From contig JAPOWH010000019.1 of assembly GCA_026707735.1 (NCBI GenBank), positions 1-64,000 of the forward strand: 64,000 bases of DNA, given 5' to 3'. The first letter of the stretch is position 1. Every line of letters begins with the position of its first letter. The translations under genes and the position numbers were made by a program. The notes beneath the pieces were generated by a model. It made no database searches, had not been told where the DNA came from, and saw only the letters and a program-made list of their open reading frames with translations. This stretch comes from Gammaproteobacteria bacterium. Lineage in GTDB: Bacteria; Pseudomonadota; Gammaproteobacteria; Pseudomonadales; Azotimanducaceae. Positions 1 through 9,447 of the stretch are shown piece by piece.

Positions 1-1
1 G

Positions 2-1279
2 CAGCACATTGACTTGCAGTTTGAGCGCATCCGAGCCGTTAACCTGGAACGCGGGATCGTAGACCGGCTACTGGGGCTTACAGGTATTAGTTTCGACACC
101 GCTGGCAGCGGATCAGCGGAAGCTACGATTCCGGCGGTTCCCTTGGAGTTCGCGACGTCGCTCCGGTCCACAATTGACGAGCGACGAAATAGCGTCGCTG
201 CAGAGGATGCAGATCCTGCCACCGCCATTCGGGACGAGCCTCAGGCAGAAGAGGCGATTGTTACCTATCGGTGGCCACAAGTCCTGCGAATCGGACTGTG
301 CTCCGGCAACATTGCGCTCGCGATTCCCTTCGTCGCGGTTATCGTCGGAACACTGGTCCAAATGTCCGGGCAAATGATGGAAGATTCGGAAGGCCGAAAT
401 CGTGTATATCAATTTGTTGAGTCCATTGTCGATTTTCATGCTCAGTTTTTGCCGAATGCAAGCTACGCACTTGCCGTGACGATTTTCATTGTGGCAGCGA
501 TAGTCATGCTGCTACTGGGTACTCTATTGTTTCAAGTCGCGTCCGCCTTCTTCAAGTGGCACAATTTTCGTCTCATTCCCACCGAGGATTCAGTCAAATC
601 GGTAGCCGGACTCAAGACGGTGCATGAAGTAAGGCTCGATATCCCCAAGATTCAATCGGTTAGCGTGCTGCAAAACTTGCGAAGCCGCTGGTTCGGTTTC
701 TTCACCATCAACGTGTTTCAATCGACTAGCGACGAACGGCATCGTCTCACTATTCCCTACTCGACAACTCGCATGAATTCCGAACTCTGCGACCGTCTAA
801 TGCCTGAGTCTGTGCACGATTTGCGGTTCGACCCGCGATCGAAGGATTTCCAATCGATTTCCAGTGCGTACTTCTGGGTTCCCTTTATTAAGAATGGCTT
901 GATCCCTACTGCTATAGGTACTGGAGTTGCACTTTTGCTGTTCAAAAGCGTGTTTGCGCTTCTAGTGCTCGCTTGGCTAATTCCGGTTGGCTTAGTCTGC
1001 TACCTGAATTGGAGCAAGGCTGGATATTTGTTCAACGAGAATGCAATTGTGTATCGAAGGGGAGCACTTAGCTACGCCATGATTTGCATGAAGTACGAGA
1101 AGATTCAGTCCGTGGAAGTTGCCAGGAGTTTCGTTCAAGAGTGGACGCACAGGGCATCATTGACCATAAGCGCGGCGACTGTGCAAGTAACAATTCCTTA
1201 CCTGGACATGGAGCGTGCCCAAGCGTTCAGGGACTACATTCTGTACGTGATTGAATCCAGCAATGAGGAATGGCAATGA
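2..1279 (+). CDS. PH-domain membrane protein, YdbT-like (5' partial)
   Basis: The frame is open from base 2 with no stop upstream. The first visible residues (QHIDLQFERIRAV) already lie inside a bacterial PH (bPH2/DUF304) domain, so the true start is left of the window; the TTG at 14 is only the first start-like codon. Counting from that TTG, hydrophobic segments lie near residues 90-112, 151-175 and 294-340. Further bPH2-like domains lie near 183-255 and 336-415, each with the typical 'I/EKIQSV' strand. This alternation of membrane segments and PH domains is the YdbT architecture. The molecular role of these proteins is poorly known; membrane or envelope stress functions have been proposed for Bacillus relatives. 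The 3' end overlaps the next, smaller PH protein by 10 bases, so the two are probably one transcription unit. Confidence 0.85.
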   Translation, partial: QHIDLQFERIRAVNLERGIVDRLLGLTGISFDTAGSGSAEATIPAVPLEFATSLRSTIDERRNSVAAEDADPATAIRDEPQAEEAIVTYRWPQVLRIGLCSGNIALAIPFVAVIVGTLVQMSGQMMEDSEGRNRVYQFVESIVDFHAQFLPNASYALAVTIFIVAAIVMLLLGTLLFQVASAFFKWHNFRLIPTEDSVKSVAGLKTVHEVRLDIPKIQSVSVLQNLRSRWFGFFTINVFQSTSDERHRLTIPYSTTRMNSELCDRLMPESVHDLRFDPRSKDFQSISSAYFWVPFIKNGLIPTAIGTGVALLLFKSVFALLVLAWLIPVGLVCYLNWSKAGYLFNENAIVYRRGALSYAMICMKYEKIQSVEVARSFVQEWTHRASLTISAATVQVTIPYLDMERAQAFRDYILYVIESSNEEWQ

Positions 1280-1887
1280 CCGATCTATTCGAGAATCCAA
1301 CCGTTCCCTTGGATCAGATTCCCAAAGCCACCGAAATCTGCTGGACAAGAGTGGAGATTCGATTGAGGTCCTTGATTCTGGTGAGGAATTTAATCTCCTC
1401 ATTGCTACTAATTCCACTTGTCCTTGGATTCGTGTTTATCTACCTGATAGAGCGCGAACTAATGTCCGAATACGATTACTGGATGTGGAGCGCACTCGCT
1501 TGGATGGCCAGAATAGTTCTCTCACTATTAATCGTCTTTTTGTTAACGTCGTGGTTTGTTTTCCCGTTCTTCGAAGTGCCGCGGCGTCGGTATGCAGTAC
1601 GGGAGGAGGACATCAACTACCACCGCGGATTGTTTCGTACTAGGACCTCAAGCACTCCCTTCAAGCGCATGCAACATGCCACCACAGTACGGGGTGTATT
1701 CGATCGCATGTTCGATCTTGCGACACTAAACATCTTTACGGCTGCCGGTCAGGCTTTCAGTATTCAAGGACTAAGTCCAGACACTGCCGAAAAGCTCCGT
1801 CACCACGTCTTGGAGCAAATATCGAGGCATCAGCAAGTCGAGTCTCCAACCGACCAAGCTATGCCTTCAGATGAATTGGAGGAGTGA
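1270..1887 (+). CDS. PH-domain membrane protein, YdbS-like
   Basis: This 205-residue protein has two hydrophobic segments (about 32-62 and 71-102) followed by one bPH2 (DUF304) domain at about 107-195. The domain shows the family pattern: a Y-x-V-R-E-E-D strand, 'FKRMQHATTV', then 'DLATLNIFTAAG' and a C-terminal helix. It is the small partner (YdbS type) of the larger YdbT-like gene just upstream and overlaps its stop (ATGGCAATGA), which suggests translational coupling. The GTG of the following cytochrome b gene overlaps this gene's own stop, so three genes are tightly packed. The function is unknown beyond being a membrane protein with a cytoplasmic PH-fold domain. Confidence 0.85.
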   Translation: MAMTDLFENPTVPLDQIPKATEICWTRVEIRLRSLILVRNLISSLLLIPLVLGFVFIYLIERELMSEYDYWMWSALAWMARIVLSLLIVFLLTSWFVFPFFEVPRRRYAVREEDINYHRGLFRTRTSSTPFKRMQHATTVRGVFDRMFDLATLNIFTAAGQAFSIQGLSPDTAEKLRHHVLEQISRHQQVESPTDQAMPSDELEE

Positions 1888-2534
1888 ACTCCAAGCCAAT
1901 GAACCCTGTGATTTGGGAGTGGCCTCTCAGGATTTGGCATTGGCTTCTAGCGATTTGCGCATCGACTGCATTGCTCACCGGGCTGGTCAAGCAATGGGAT
2001 GCGATGGATCTCCACCGCTGGGCAGGAATGGCAGTAGTGGCGTTGTTGGTGTTTCGTCTCTTGTGGGGGTTGTGGGGCGGAACCTATGTTCGGTTCAATC
2101 ACTACTTCACTACGCCATCGCGTGTATTTCTCTACTTCACGGGACGATTGGAACCGCAGCCGCACACGCCGCCTGGCGTGGCATTGGCTGTCTGCATGTT
2201 CGCTGCACTTGGGCTTCAAGCCACTGCGGGACTCTTCACAACGGACGACGTGTTCATTGAGGGACCTTTCGTTCGCTTCGCTCCGGACGAACTTGTAGAA
2301 ACCGCAACGGACCTGCACCATCAGGTTTGGTGGTTCATCGTTGTCCTAGTAGGCACCCACTTGGTTGCTCATGCGGTCTATGGAATCTTTTTGAGGAGTA
2401 CAATTCCACTCTCCATGTTCACAGGGCGCAAGCCCGTGCATGCAGATTCCACCGAGTTTTCGCTGTGGAGAGCTATCCTTAGCTTGTCAGTTGCGCTAGC
2501 GGTTTTTTGGATTTTGCTTAGTTATTCGCGATAG
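1884..2534 (+). CDS. Cytochrome b561-family membrane protein
   Basis: A 216-residue, four-to-five-helix diheme b-type cytochrome of the prokaryotic b561/hydrogenase-cytb group. Candidate axial haem ligands are visible: His19 in 'RIWHWLL', His44 in 'MDLHRWAG', and His145/His146 with His159/His163 in the 'DLHHQVWW...GTHLVAH' helix. The loop 'TDDVFIEGPF' is characteristic of this family. It would pass electrons between the quinone pool and a periplasmic acceptor. The GTG start overlaps the previous stop (GTGA). The 3' end overlaps the 3' end of a convergent cytochrome c' gene by 13 bases. Cytochrome b561 and c' genes often sit together, so the soluble cytochrome is a plausible partner. Confidence 0.9.
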   Translation: MNSKPMNPVIWEWPLRIWHWLLAICASTALLTGLVKQWDAMDLHRWAGMAVVALLVFRLLWGLWGGTYVRFNHYFTTPSRVFLYFTGRLEPQPHTPPGVALAVCMFAALGLQATAGLFTTDDVFIEGPFVRFAPDELVETATDLHHQVWWFIVVLVGTHLVAHAVYGIFLRSTIPLSMFTGRKPVHADSTEFSLWRAILSLSVALAVFWILLSYSR

Positions 2535-2956
2535 GAGTCGTGGCAGCCCTTGCACGCTGCGCCTACCGCTCGAAAAGCTGTTGAAACCTCACCTTCGTCC
2601 CCACCGTTGTCCACAACTTCCTTGAACTCCGCGGTGGCGTCCTTGAAGTTCTCCACCACCTCGCCGAATTCCTCGGGTTCGTCCCATATCTTGTCCAGCG
2701 CTTCCCCGCCTTCTGAACCTTCCTCGAATAGGGAAGCCATGATCTCCCCGTAGTCCGCAAGAGCGTCTGCGTGCATAGACAGATGGGATTCGAACGGCAC
2801 ATCTCCTCTAACAATTTTCAAAACAGATTGGAAATGGCCCCCAATTGCTTCCATGGATTCATGTCTGTAATCGGCAATTTCTTCGCTCGCAGCCAAACTG
2901 GCAACAACCAAAACCGCAACGGCTGCATGCAGCAACTTTCTAGGACTCTTGGACAC
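2522..2956 (-). CDS. Cytochrome c' (class II c-type cytochrome)
   Basis: A 144-residue exported protein: an N-terminal signal peptide (basic MSKSPRKLLHAA, hydrophobic core, cleavage near ASEE), a helical acidic body, and a C-terminal haem-binding CKGCH motif (Cys135, Cys138, His139). A CxxCH close to the C-terminus of a four-helix-bundle-sized protein is the class II cytochrome c' layout. Such proteins are periplasmic and bind NO or act in electron transfer or stress protection. It is convergent with the cytochrome b561 gene, the two coding sequences overlapping tail to tail by 13 bases. The next gene, yhaN-like, lies upstream on the same strand with its stop 62 bases away, so co-transcription from that side is possible. 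Confidence 0.88.
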   Translation of the reverse strand: MSKSPRKLLHAAVAVLVVASLAASEEIADYRHESMEAIGGHFQSVLKIVRGDVPFESHLSMHADALADYGEIMASLFEEGSEGGEALDKIWDEPEEFGEVVENFKDATAEFKEVVDNGGDEGEVSTAFRAVGAACKGCHDSYRE

Positions 2957-3017
2957 GGTGGACTCGCAAATCTACACTTGGGTTTGGGATTATAGGGTCT
3001 GCAAAATAACCGCTTCA

Positions 3018-6000
3018 CTAGGCTGCTTGCGGCGCTTCCCTTGCGCCAGTTGGCAGTTCGCATAGCGAGATATCTTTGCCCACAACATCTCGAGCAATTT
3101 CGACCAAATGGCGATGATGGGTAAAGAACAACACCTGACAATTGCGCGAGAGGTCGTGGAGAACTCGAACCCCCGCTGCGGCGCGTTCGTCGTCAAAGTT
3201 GGTAAAGAGATCGTCAACCACAAGCGGTAGTGAGGTGTCTGTATCAGCAACGTGCTTTTCGATGGCCGCAATTCGCAACGCCAGATAGAGTTGATCGACG
3301 GTTCCTTCGCTAAGACCGTCTAGTTCGACCGCCTCGCCACCGGCGCGATAGGCGACAAGCGTTGGGCCTTTGCTGCCCATCTGTGTTTCAAGTTGAGAAA
3401 ACGAGCCAAGAGTAAGAGTCTCGAAAATCTCGCCTGCACGTTTGACCAATGGTCCCTGGCGCTCCTTTCGAAATCGATCAATAGCCCAGTCGAGGACCAA
3501 GGCCGCTGCTCTAATGGGAATGAAATCCTCAATGGCGTTCTTCATGTCCGCCAATGCGAATTGTCTGTCAAGTTCAGCCTGTGCAGCATCGTCGGCGCCC
3601 GCCGTTTCATCCAGTCGTTGCTGTGCCGTTGTGTGTTCGCGCAGCACTACTTGTTGCTTCTCTCGTAGATGCGCAAGTTGTTTGTCCAACTCCAGCTCCT
3701 CACTTCGAGCGGCATCCAGATCTTGAACCGTTTCACACTCTTCGCGCAATTCCTGTATTGCAAAACCATCGCCATCGTTCTCCAAATCCTCTTTCAGACG
3801 GTTTAGCTCCTTGTCAAGCGCCCTGTGTTCGTCCGACTTCTTTATGCATTCACGCAGCGCGTTGATGTCTTCTGCATTGGCCTGACCTCGAAACTCGTCA
3901 ATCTCCGCAACTATTTCATTGCGCAACAGAACGGCTTCCTCTTGCTTTTTCTTGAGATCAGTCGCCCTCGTGTTTAGATTCTTCAGTTTCGACTTGCGGT
4001 CTTGCGCGAAACGCAACTTCTCAACGAGCAGGCGGACTTTGTCAAAAGCCGTACCTTCTTTCAATTCTTCATAGGAAATCGATATCTGGCGCTCGACGCG
4101 GTCCCTAAAGTCAGACAGTTCTGCTTGGATGGGATTAATGCTTTTTTCTACAAGCTCTTCAATGCTGTTAGCGGTCTCGCGTAGATCGTCGAATACGACT
4201 AGAATTTCAGCCACTTTTTCGAGGTTCTCGGTTGTCGACAGCCCAGTGCTTTCAAGGGCGTCTTGCCACCTGGATTTCCACTCGATTTCCTGCCTCTCGA
4301 TACCTTGCAGCGATTTCTGTTGCTTTTCTTTGTCGATCATCGCCGCTCTTTGCTGCTCACGCAATCCCTTGCTGTGGGCGTTACGCTCTTTGATTTCTCC
4401 ATCGTAGTTGCGGGCAAACGCGATCGCTTCTGCTAAAGACGCAAAATCCAATTGACGAGGTTCGTTCATCAACTTCCGCAAGACATCATGAAGTCGTGCT
4501 TGTGCATCGCTATCGCGCTGCGCTAGTTGCTCGACTTCACGTTCTGTGTCGTTGCGCTGGGTCAAGGCGGAACGCAACGATTCGCAGGTTTCGTCCCAAA
4601 CAAGCATGGTTTCGGGATCCGCCACGTCGAACGGTGCGCTACTCCACTCCGTTCGCCAGCGAACACTGACGTCTTCGATTTCGCTATCGATTGCTTGCAG
4701 CGACTTCTCAGCACTGTCCTTTTCGCGTCGCAATCTCTCGCAATTCAGCTGCATTTCGTTGTAACGAGCTTCGGATTCAGCATTCTCAAATCTCTTGTCC
4801 GCCGCCCCATCGGCAGCCGAAACCTCCTGCTCGTAATTCGCTGCCTGGACACTAAAGTCGCTCGGCGATTCCTTGTTGAATTCACCGGCAGACCGACTAT
4901 CAAAGTATCGTTCTCTTAGGGAGAACCAGTGTTCGTCCCTAACTCGACGGAGATCAGACAGTTTCTCCACGGTCACAAAGTCCTTGGTTTTGGCATAGCT
5001 GTCGATGTCAGCTTGCGCCTTGGCCACGCGGGAATCAAGCTCAAGCACCTTGTGATTGCCCAATCGCTGATCCTCTGAAAGCCTTCGGAGTTCATCGCGT
5101 GTAGCTTGGATCACCGTGCGAGGAGGAGTCTTTAACGTTTCGAGAGTATGCATGTCTACAGAAGGAAATAGAGAACGCTCGATCTGCTCGACTTGTTCGA
5201 TCTGAGACTTGAGAACCAGTTGAAGCCGAGGCAGATTCGCCACCTCATCAGACTCCTTCTGCGAGTACTCGATCGCAGCGTGGAGCTCTCCAAGATCAAT
5301 GATCGAACCAGCAAGCTCCACCTGTTCGCTCAATTCACGCTCCCTTGTTTCGGCATTCAGATATTGCTCTCTTGCGTTTTTCTGAGCGTTCAGCCGCATG
5401 CGCTGCTCTTCCACCAAACCTTTGAGGACACGATTGCGCTGCCTCGACGGAACTCGCTGCGAAATCACTTCAAATGAATCAGACTCCCAACCGAGCATTT
5501 GGGCAAGAGACCGATGGCTGGCCTGCTTGTGGTTCAACTCTTGCTGTCTCCGAACCAACTCGCGCTCCGACTGTTCCATCTTGGCTCTTAGCTCGTTGAG
5601 CTCTTCGATCTCACTTGCATCACTGATGACTCGCTCATCGTAGGTTGTTGCTCTAGCGTCAGCTTCTAGTTGCTTTGCTTCTTCCGCAAACAGATCGAGC
5701 TTGTCGTTGACTGAATTGTGCTTTGCCAATAACTTGCTGAGGTGTTCTTCAGCGTCCTCCCGGAGTCGTGGACAGTCTTTCGTCTGGTCCAATTGAAGAG
5801 CAGTCTCGTAATACTGGGTCACCTTTCCTTTCACTCTGCGAATGCGGGCCAGCTTCCTCCGTCGCGGTTCCATCTGCTGTATCTGATCACTCAATTGGCC
5901 AAGCAAATCGTCGAGTCGTTCAACTTCCGTGCGGCAACTCTCCCAATCGGCCGCTTGGGTTGAGAGTTCCGCCACTCTCTTCTTGGCTTCTTCAAATCGG

Positions 6001-6575
6001 TCGCGAGCGCTGTAGTATTTGCGGCTTTTGCTTTTGGTCGGAGCCCACAGTTGGTTCGCTTCGCCCTTCCATCCTTCCAATACATCTTGCAGCCCAACCA
6101 GTCCCGCCGTGGCTGAGAAGAGCGCTCGGCCTACGTCATCATTGGCATCGAGTATTGCTCTCGCGCCCTCCCGAAGACGTTCATGGTCTAGGCTAAACAT
6201 GCAATTGAAGAACTCCAAGCTGTTGTTGTTCAATGCTCTGCGCAAGTCGGCTTCACCATCCGCAAGCGCTTCGTTCGTATGGCGATCCCTTAGAGTGTTG
6301 GAGGTACCTTTTCGCCGTATGGCTACAAAATCTCCCTGCGATGTTTCGATCTGTGCACCAATTTGCAGGTTGGCATTGCCATGTTTGAACCCAATCGTGG
6401 ACCTTCTGGGAACTCCAAACAGAAAGTCCTCCAATGCCATTCGTGTTGTGGATTTGCCCGCCTCGTTGGGACCGTAAACCAAGTGGAAGTCTGGGTTTCC
6501 TTTTCCCGTTGAAAACTGAAGCTCGGTGTCTTCCAAGTGTCCGTAGCGCAACAGTTCAAGTTTCTTAACTCGCAT
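3018..6575 (-). CDS. yhaN: AAA/SMC-like ATPase, YhaN (SbcC-like)
   Basis: A very large ATPase of about 1185 residues. The N-terminal half-site has Walker A GPNEAGKST at about residues 35-43. Long coiled-coil regions rich in E, R, L and Q fill about 160-1000. The C-terminal half has a signature-like 'LSEGTVDQLYLALRIA' and Walker B 'LPLVVDDLF'. This is the YhaN/SbcC/Rad50 layout, and the LSEGTVDQLY signature is typical of YhaN. It probably works with the adjacent YhaO-like phosphoesterase in double-strand-break processing. I chose the ATG at 6575 because the longer frame begins with a TTG at 6593; the ATG lies inside the 3' end of yhaO (11-base overlap) and follows a purine-rich AGAGAAAAG. The pair is clearly an operon. 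Confidence 0.9.
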   Translation of the reverse strand: MRVKKLELLRYGHLEDTELQFSTGKGNPDFHLVYGPNEAGKSTTRMALEDFLFGVPRRSTIGFKHGNANLQIGAQIETSQGDFVAIRRKGTSNTLRDRHTNEALADGEADLRRALNNNSLEFFNCMFSLDHERLREGARAILDANDDVGRALFSATAGLVGLQDVLEGWKGEANQLWAPTKSKSRKYYSARDRFEEAKKRVAELSTQAADWESCRTEVERLDDLLGQLSDQIQQMEPRRRKLARIRRVKGKVTQYYETALQLDQTKDCPRLREDAEEHLSKLLAKHNSVNDKLDLFAEEAKQLEADARATTYDERVISDASEIEELNELRAKMEQSERELVRRQQELNHKQASHRSLAQMLGWESDSFEVISQRVPSRQRNRVLKGLVEEQRMRLNAQKNAREQYLNAETRERELSEQVELAGSIIDLGELHAAIEYSQKESDEVANLPRLQLVLKSQIEQVEQIERSLFPSVDMHTLETLKTPPRTVIQATRDELRRLSEDQRLGNHKVLELDSRVAKAQADIDSYAKTKDFVTVEKLSDLRRVRDEHWFSLRERYFDSRSAGEFNKESPSDFSVQAANYEQEVSAADGAADKRFENAESEARYNEMQLNCERLRREKDSAEKSLQAIDSEIEDVSVRWRTEWSSAPFDVADPETMLVWDETCESLRSALTQRNDTEREVEQLAQRDSDAQARLHDVLRKLMNEPRQLDFASLAEAIAFARNYDGEIKERNAHSKGLREQQRAAMIDKEKQQKSLQGIERQEIEWKSRWQDALESTGLSTTENLEKVAEILVVFDDLRETANSIEELVEKSINPIQAELSDFRDRVERQISISYEELKEGTAFDKVRLLVEKLRFAQDRKSKLKNLNTRATDLKKKQEEAVLLRNEIVAEIDEFRGQANAEDINALRECIKKSDEHRALDKELNRLKEDLENDGDGFAIQELREECETVQDLDAARSEELELDKQLAHLREKQQVVLREHTTAQQRLDETAGADDAAQAELDRQFALADMKNAIEDFIPIRAAALVLDWAIDRFRKERQGPLVKRAGEIFETLTLGSFSQLETQMGSKGPTLVAYRAGGEAVELDGLSEGTVDQLYLALRIAAIEKHVADTDTSLPLVVDDLFTNFDDERAAAGVRVLHDLSRNCQVLFFTHHRHLVEIARDVVGKDISLCELPTGAREAPQAA

Positions 6576-7872
6576 CTTTTCTCTCGCCCGCAAGCTGATA
6601 GCTCACTCGTTCAAGCACGCGTTCCAGGAGCTCGCTTTGTTGATGCTCCATCACTAGTTGCGAGTAGCTTCCTTCACTTGACTCCATTTCAGATTTCACA
6701 TCAATGTGGAGCTTCGACACCATATCGGAGAACTCATTGCTAATAAGCTCAAATAGTTCTGGGTCTTTTGCGCTTGCGCCCAAAAGTTGTGCAAGATCAG
6801 CAATCGTCTCCTGTGTGTCTGAGTCTGGCTTAGACGCTTTTGGCGGACGGGTTTGAACCTCCACTTTTTCAACCCACAACGCATCTCCCCCAATGTCCAA
6901 CGAAAGCGCTTGGATGTTTTCCTTGTGAGCGTCCGTCGAGGAAACGAGTCTCCCATGTAACGGTGTAGAGCCAGTCAATTGAACGCGTACTGCTGTGACG
7001 CGACTCCTGTCGTTATCGGCTAGCACTTCTGTCAAGACTTCTCCGACTGAGGTGGTGACTTGGTCGTAACTATCAAAACCATCGACGGATATGACGAGTC
7101 GCTGCCATCGCACGACGTCGCACTCCCACTCTTCAATATCCTCAACCCTTCCGTTCTCAACCGTCACCAGCGAGGCACTTCTCGGACCGTCTTCGTTAAT
7201 GTGTCTCCCTTGCAGGTTGCCGGGGAATACAACATGGGGATGTGCGTTCAAGATCTGGCGGGTATGAACGTGCCCAAGCGCCCAGTAGTCGTATCCTTTA
7301 TTGACCAATTCCTCCAGCCCGCAAGGCGCGTAATTTGCATGCCCGCCCATGCCGCCGAGACCCGTATGCAACACTCCTATGTTGAACTTGCTCTCAAAAG
7401 GAGTCGGGTAGTCTCGACTCAAATTCTCATTGACGTCCCGCTTCGGATAGCTTCGTCCGTGCAGTGCAACGTTGTGCGCATCCACCAAGTGTGTCTGCAC
7501 CTTGCTATGGCTAAACTCATGAACGTTGTCCGGCAGCACTAGCCGTTTCGTGATTTGGCTATGCGCGTCATGATTGCCGTAGAGCACATACGCACCAATG
7601 TTCTTGAGGCGTAGCCTCCGCATTTGGTCCACGAAGAACAGACCTGTATTGAAGTCATTCCAATCGCCGTCGTACAAGTCCCCGGCGATGATTACGAAGC
7701 TAGGACAAGTACTTACGACTCGGTCGATCAACTCAGCGAATGAGTCCCTGGTTGCCGAACGGATGCGGTCCACGGCTACGCCTTCGTATTGAGCCAGGCC
7801 TCTCATTGGGCTGTCTAAGTGGATGTCCGCTGTATGTAGAAACTGAAAAGTGTTTTCTGATGAACTTAGCAA
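6565..7872 (-). CDS. yhaO: Metallophosphoesterase, YhaO (SbcD-like nuclease)
   Basis: A 435-residue calcineurin-like phosphoesterase of the SbcD/Mre11 group. All metal-binding motifs are visible in order: 'HTADIHLD' (DxH), 'IAGDLYDGDW' (GDxxD), 'YGNHDAHS' (GNHD), the 'GVLHTGLGG' histidine block and 'LGHVHTRQ' (GHxH). The C-terminal third is an accessory region expected to bind the ATPase. It would be a Mn-dependent DNA nuclease acting with the overlapping yhaN-like ATPase. The only start before the first motif is the TTG at 7872 (LLSSSENTFQ), preceded at long spacing by AAGAGGA. The shared ATPase/nuclease overlap matches the known yhaO-yhaN arrangement. Confidence 0.9.
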   Translation of the reverse strand: MLSSSENTFQFLHTADIHLDSPMRGLAQYEGVAVDRIRSATRDSFAELIDRVVSTCPSFVIIAGDLYDGDWNDFNTGLFFVDQMRRLRLKNIGAYVLYGNHDAHSQITKRLVLPDNVHEFSHSKVQTHLVDAHNVALHGRSYPKRDVNENLSRDYPTPFESKFNIGVLHTGLGGMGGHANYAPCGLEELVNKGYDYWALGHVHTRQILNAHPHVVFPGNLQGRHINEDGPRSASLVTVENGRVEDIEEWECDVVRWQRLVISVDGFDSYDQVTTSVGEVLTEVLADNDRSRVTAVRVQLTGSTPLHGRLVSSTDAHKENIQALSLDIGGDALWVEKVEVQTRPPKASKPDSDTQETIADLAQLLGASAKDPELFELISNEFSDMVSKLHIDVKSEMESSEGSYSQLVMEHQQSELLERVLERVSYQLAGERKDAS

Positions 7873-7995
7873 TTTAGTATGAAAATCCTCTTACTGTGAG
7901 TTGTAGAAACGTTAGGTAATGCGTCAGTCGCTCGTCAATCCTCCGACATCATAATTGTTGAATCACAAATGTTAGTTCGGCTAGCCAACGCTCAA

Positions 7996-8925
7996 TCAAT
8001 CCGTCTGATGAGCGTAGCTTTCAAAGAGTGAACGACTGCCGAAAAAAGTCCTCGCCATTAAGCGAGGGGACGTACCCACGTTCTCTGCTATGGAATGAAG
8101 CAATCGCCCATCGAGAATCACTACATCCCCGGCGGCACCTGTCAATTCCGTCACTTCTACGTTGACGCCTTCCACAATTGCCTTTGCGCCACGTAGATCG
8201 GCAGGTCGGTCTGGAGACTTCGAATAAAGAACTTGGAAGAATTCGTGGCGTTTTAGCTTCTTTTTGAACTGACGCGAACTGACCCGCTGGAATTCATCGC
8301 GATACAGTCGGTGCGATCCAGCAATGACCACGGTGCCGTCTCCTAAAGGTTCGACGTCCGACAAGTAGTTCAAGACTACGACCCCTGGCGCTTTGGATTC
8401 GGGCAATCTCGGACAATCCGTATGCCAGATGGTTCTCGGCACTTCCCAAACTTTGTTGGGGTAGCGGGACGGAAGGTGCGGAAATGTAATAAGCCATTGC
8501 GCCGACCATTCAGTCAATTCGTCCTCTCCAACTAGAACCTGAGCCAACCCCCTTAGAGATGCTGTGTAAAGCAAGCCCGTGTTAGTGCGCTTGAGCGCGT
8601 TCTTCAGAGGCCGGAATTCCAAAACTGGATTTCCTGTGAAAGACCACGTGGATTGGTCGTCACGAAGAACCCCGTATTGGCCTATGGAATTCCAAAATGC
8701 GTCGACTAGCTGATTGCAAAGCTCCGAACTGTGGAATTCCCGCAATCTGAGAATTCCTCGATTGCGAAATTCATCAATTTGGCTAGGGTTAAGGATACTG
8801 TTGGATTCTAAGCTGCTTGCTGCGAGCAAATTTCCCTTAGATACAGCAGCTAACATGCCACTTATCAGCAAAAGTACTTTACTGTACATTTTATCATAAA
8901 GAACTGATGTCTCCGCAAATGGCAA
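7996..8925 (-). CDS. Phytanoyl-CoA dioxygenase (PhyH) family protein
   Basis: A 309-residue Fe(II)/2-oxoglutarate-dependent oxygenase of the PhyH superfamily. The facial triad can be read as 'WHTDCP' (HxD) and the distal His in 'GRLLHSIAENVG', followed by the 2-oxoglutarate-binding Arg in 'SPRLMARTFF'. The central 'LGDGTVVIAGSHRLYR' is the usual PhyH PGSH-like segment. The first residues (from the Met at codon 13, MYSKVLLLISGML) are hydrophobic and could be a signal or anchor, so the start may be 12 codons downstream of 8925. The substrate is unknown; family members hydroxylate acyl chains, amino acids or small natural products. It is divergent from the lipoprotein gene at 9448 and separated from yhaO by 124 bases. 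Confidence 0.8.
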   Translation of the reverse strand: MPFAETSVLYDKMYSKVLLLISGMLAAVSKGNLLAASSLESNSILNPSQIDEFRNRGILRLREFHSSELCNQLVDAFWNSIGQYGVLRDDQSTWSFTGNPVLEFRPLKNALKRTNTGLLYTASLRGLAQVLVGEDELTEWSAQWLITFPHLPSRYPNKVWEVPRTIWHTDCPRLPESKAPGVVVLNYLSDVEPLGDGTVVIAGSHRLYRDEFQRVSSRQFKKKLKRHEFFQVLYSKSPDRPADLRGAKAIVEGVNVEVTELTGAAGDVVILDGRLLHSIAENVGTSPRLMARTFFGSRSLFESYAHQTD

Positions 8926-9447
8926 GACTCAAACGTGAATTGTCGTCCTTGGGCAACGAGTCGAAAGCCTACAGAGGATTTACCTATTCTGAATATGAGA
9001 ATTCCTCGAATTTCAATTACATCCAGCTCCTTGAAATTAGCTCCGCTAGTCACCGTGAATCCACTTTACGACATCTTGGGTGACGTTATATTGAACAGGG
9101 TCGCGCCGAATCAAGATCACCACCAAGCAGTAGGTTTTCTCAACGTGATCTTGCCGAATGTCTCGCACCGACTGGGGAGTCTGGCGCAGCGACCTCGATT
9201 TACGCTGGGTCAAGCGAGTCGGCACGATTATGAGCCAAGTCCCGCACCTAAAGCATGTCAACGAGCAATCAATACCAGAACAGCAAGGGTAATACGAGGA
9301 CGTTGTACGTATGCCTACTTCTTGGCAGTTGCATTTGAACTGCGACGTTTAGATATGTTGTCACCTTGCAGCAAAGACAATTTTCGCGATTTTTAAACAA
9401 TACAACAGCAACTAAAATCTTAGGGTCTAGTCTTAAACGTTCAATCG
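8926..9447. other. 522-base divergent intergenic region
   Basis: The region separates the minus-strand PhyH gene from the plus-strand lipoprotein gene. I see no convincing gene: the open frames here lack a recognisable domain and a ribosome-binding site. A TAAAAT hexamer at 9413-9418, 29 bases before the lipoprotein start and preceded by a T-rich stretch at 9390-9397, is a possible -10 element. The region presumably carries promoters for both genes. Confidence 0.4.

Noticed and set aside
8935-9396. Plus-strand 153-codon frame in the gap before the lipoprotein
   Set aside because: Composition is unlike the neighbouring genes, there is no domain and no ribosome-binding site. I considered a decayed transposase but saw no DDE or HTH motif.
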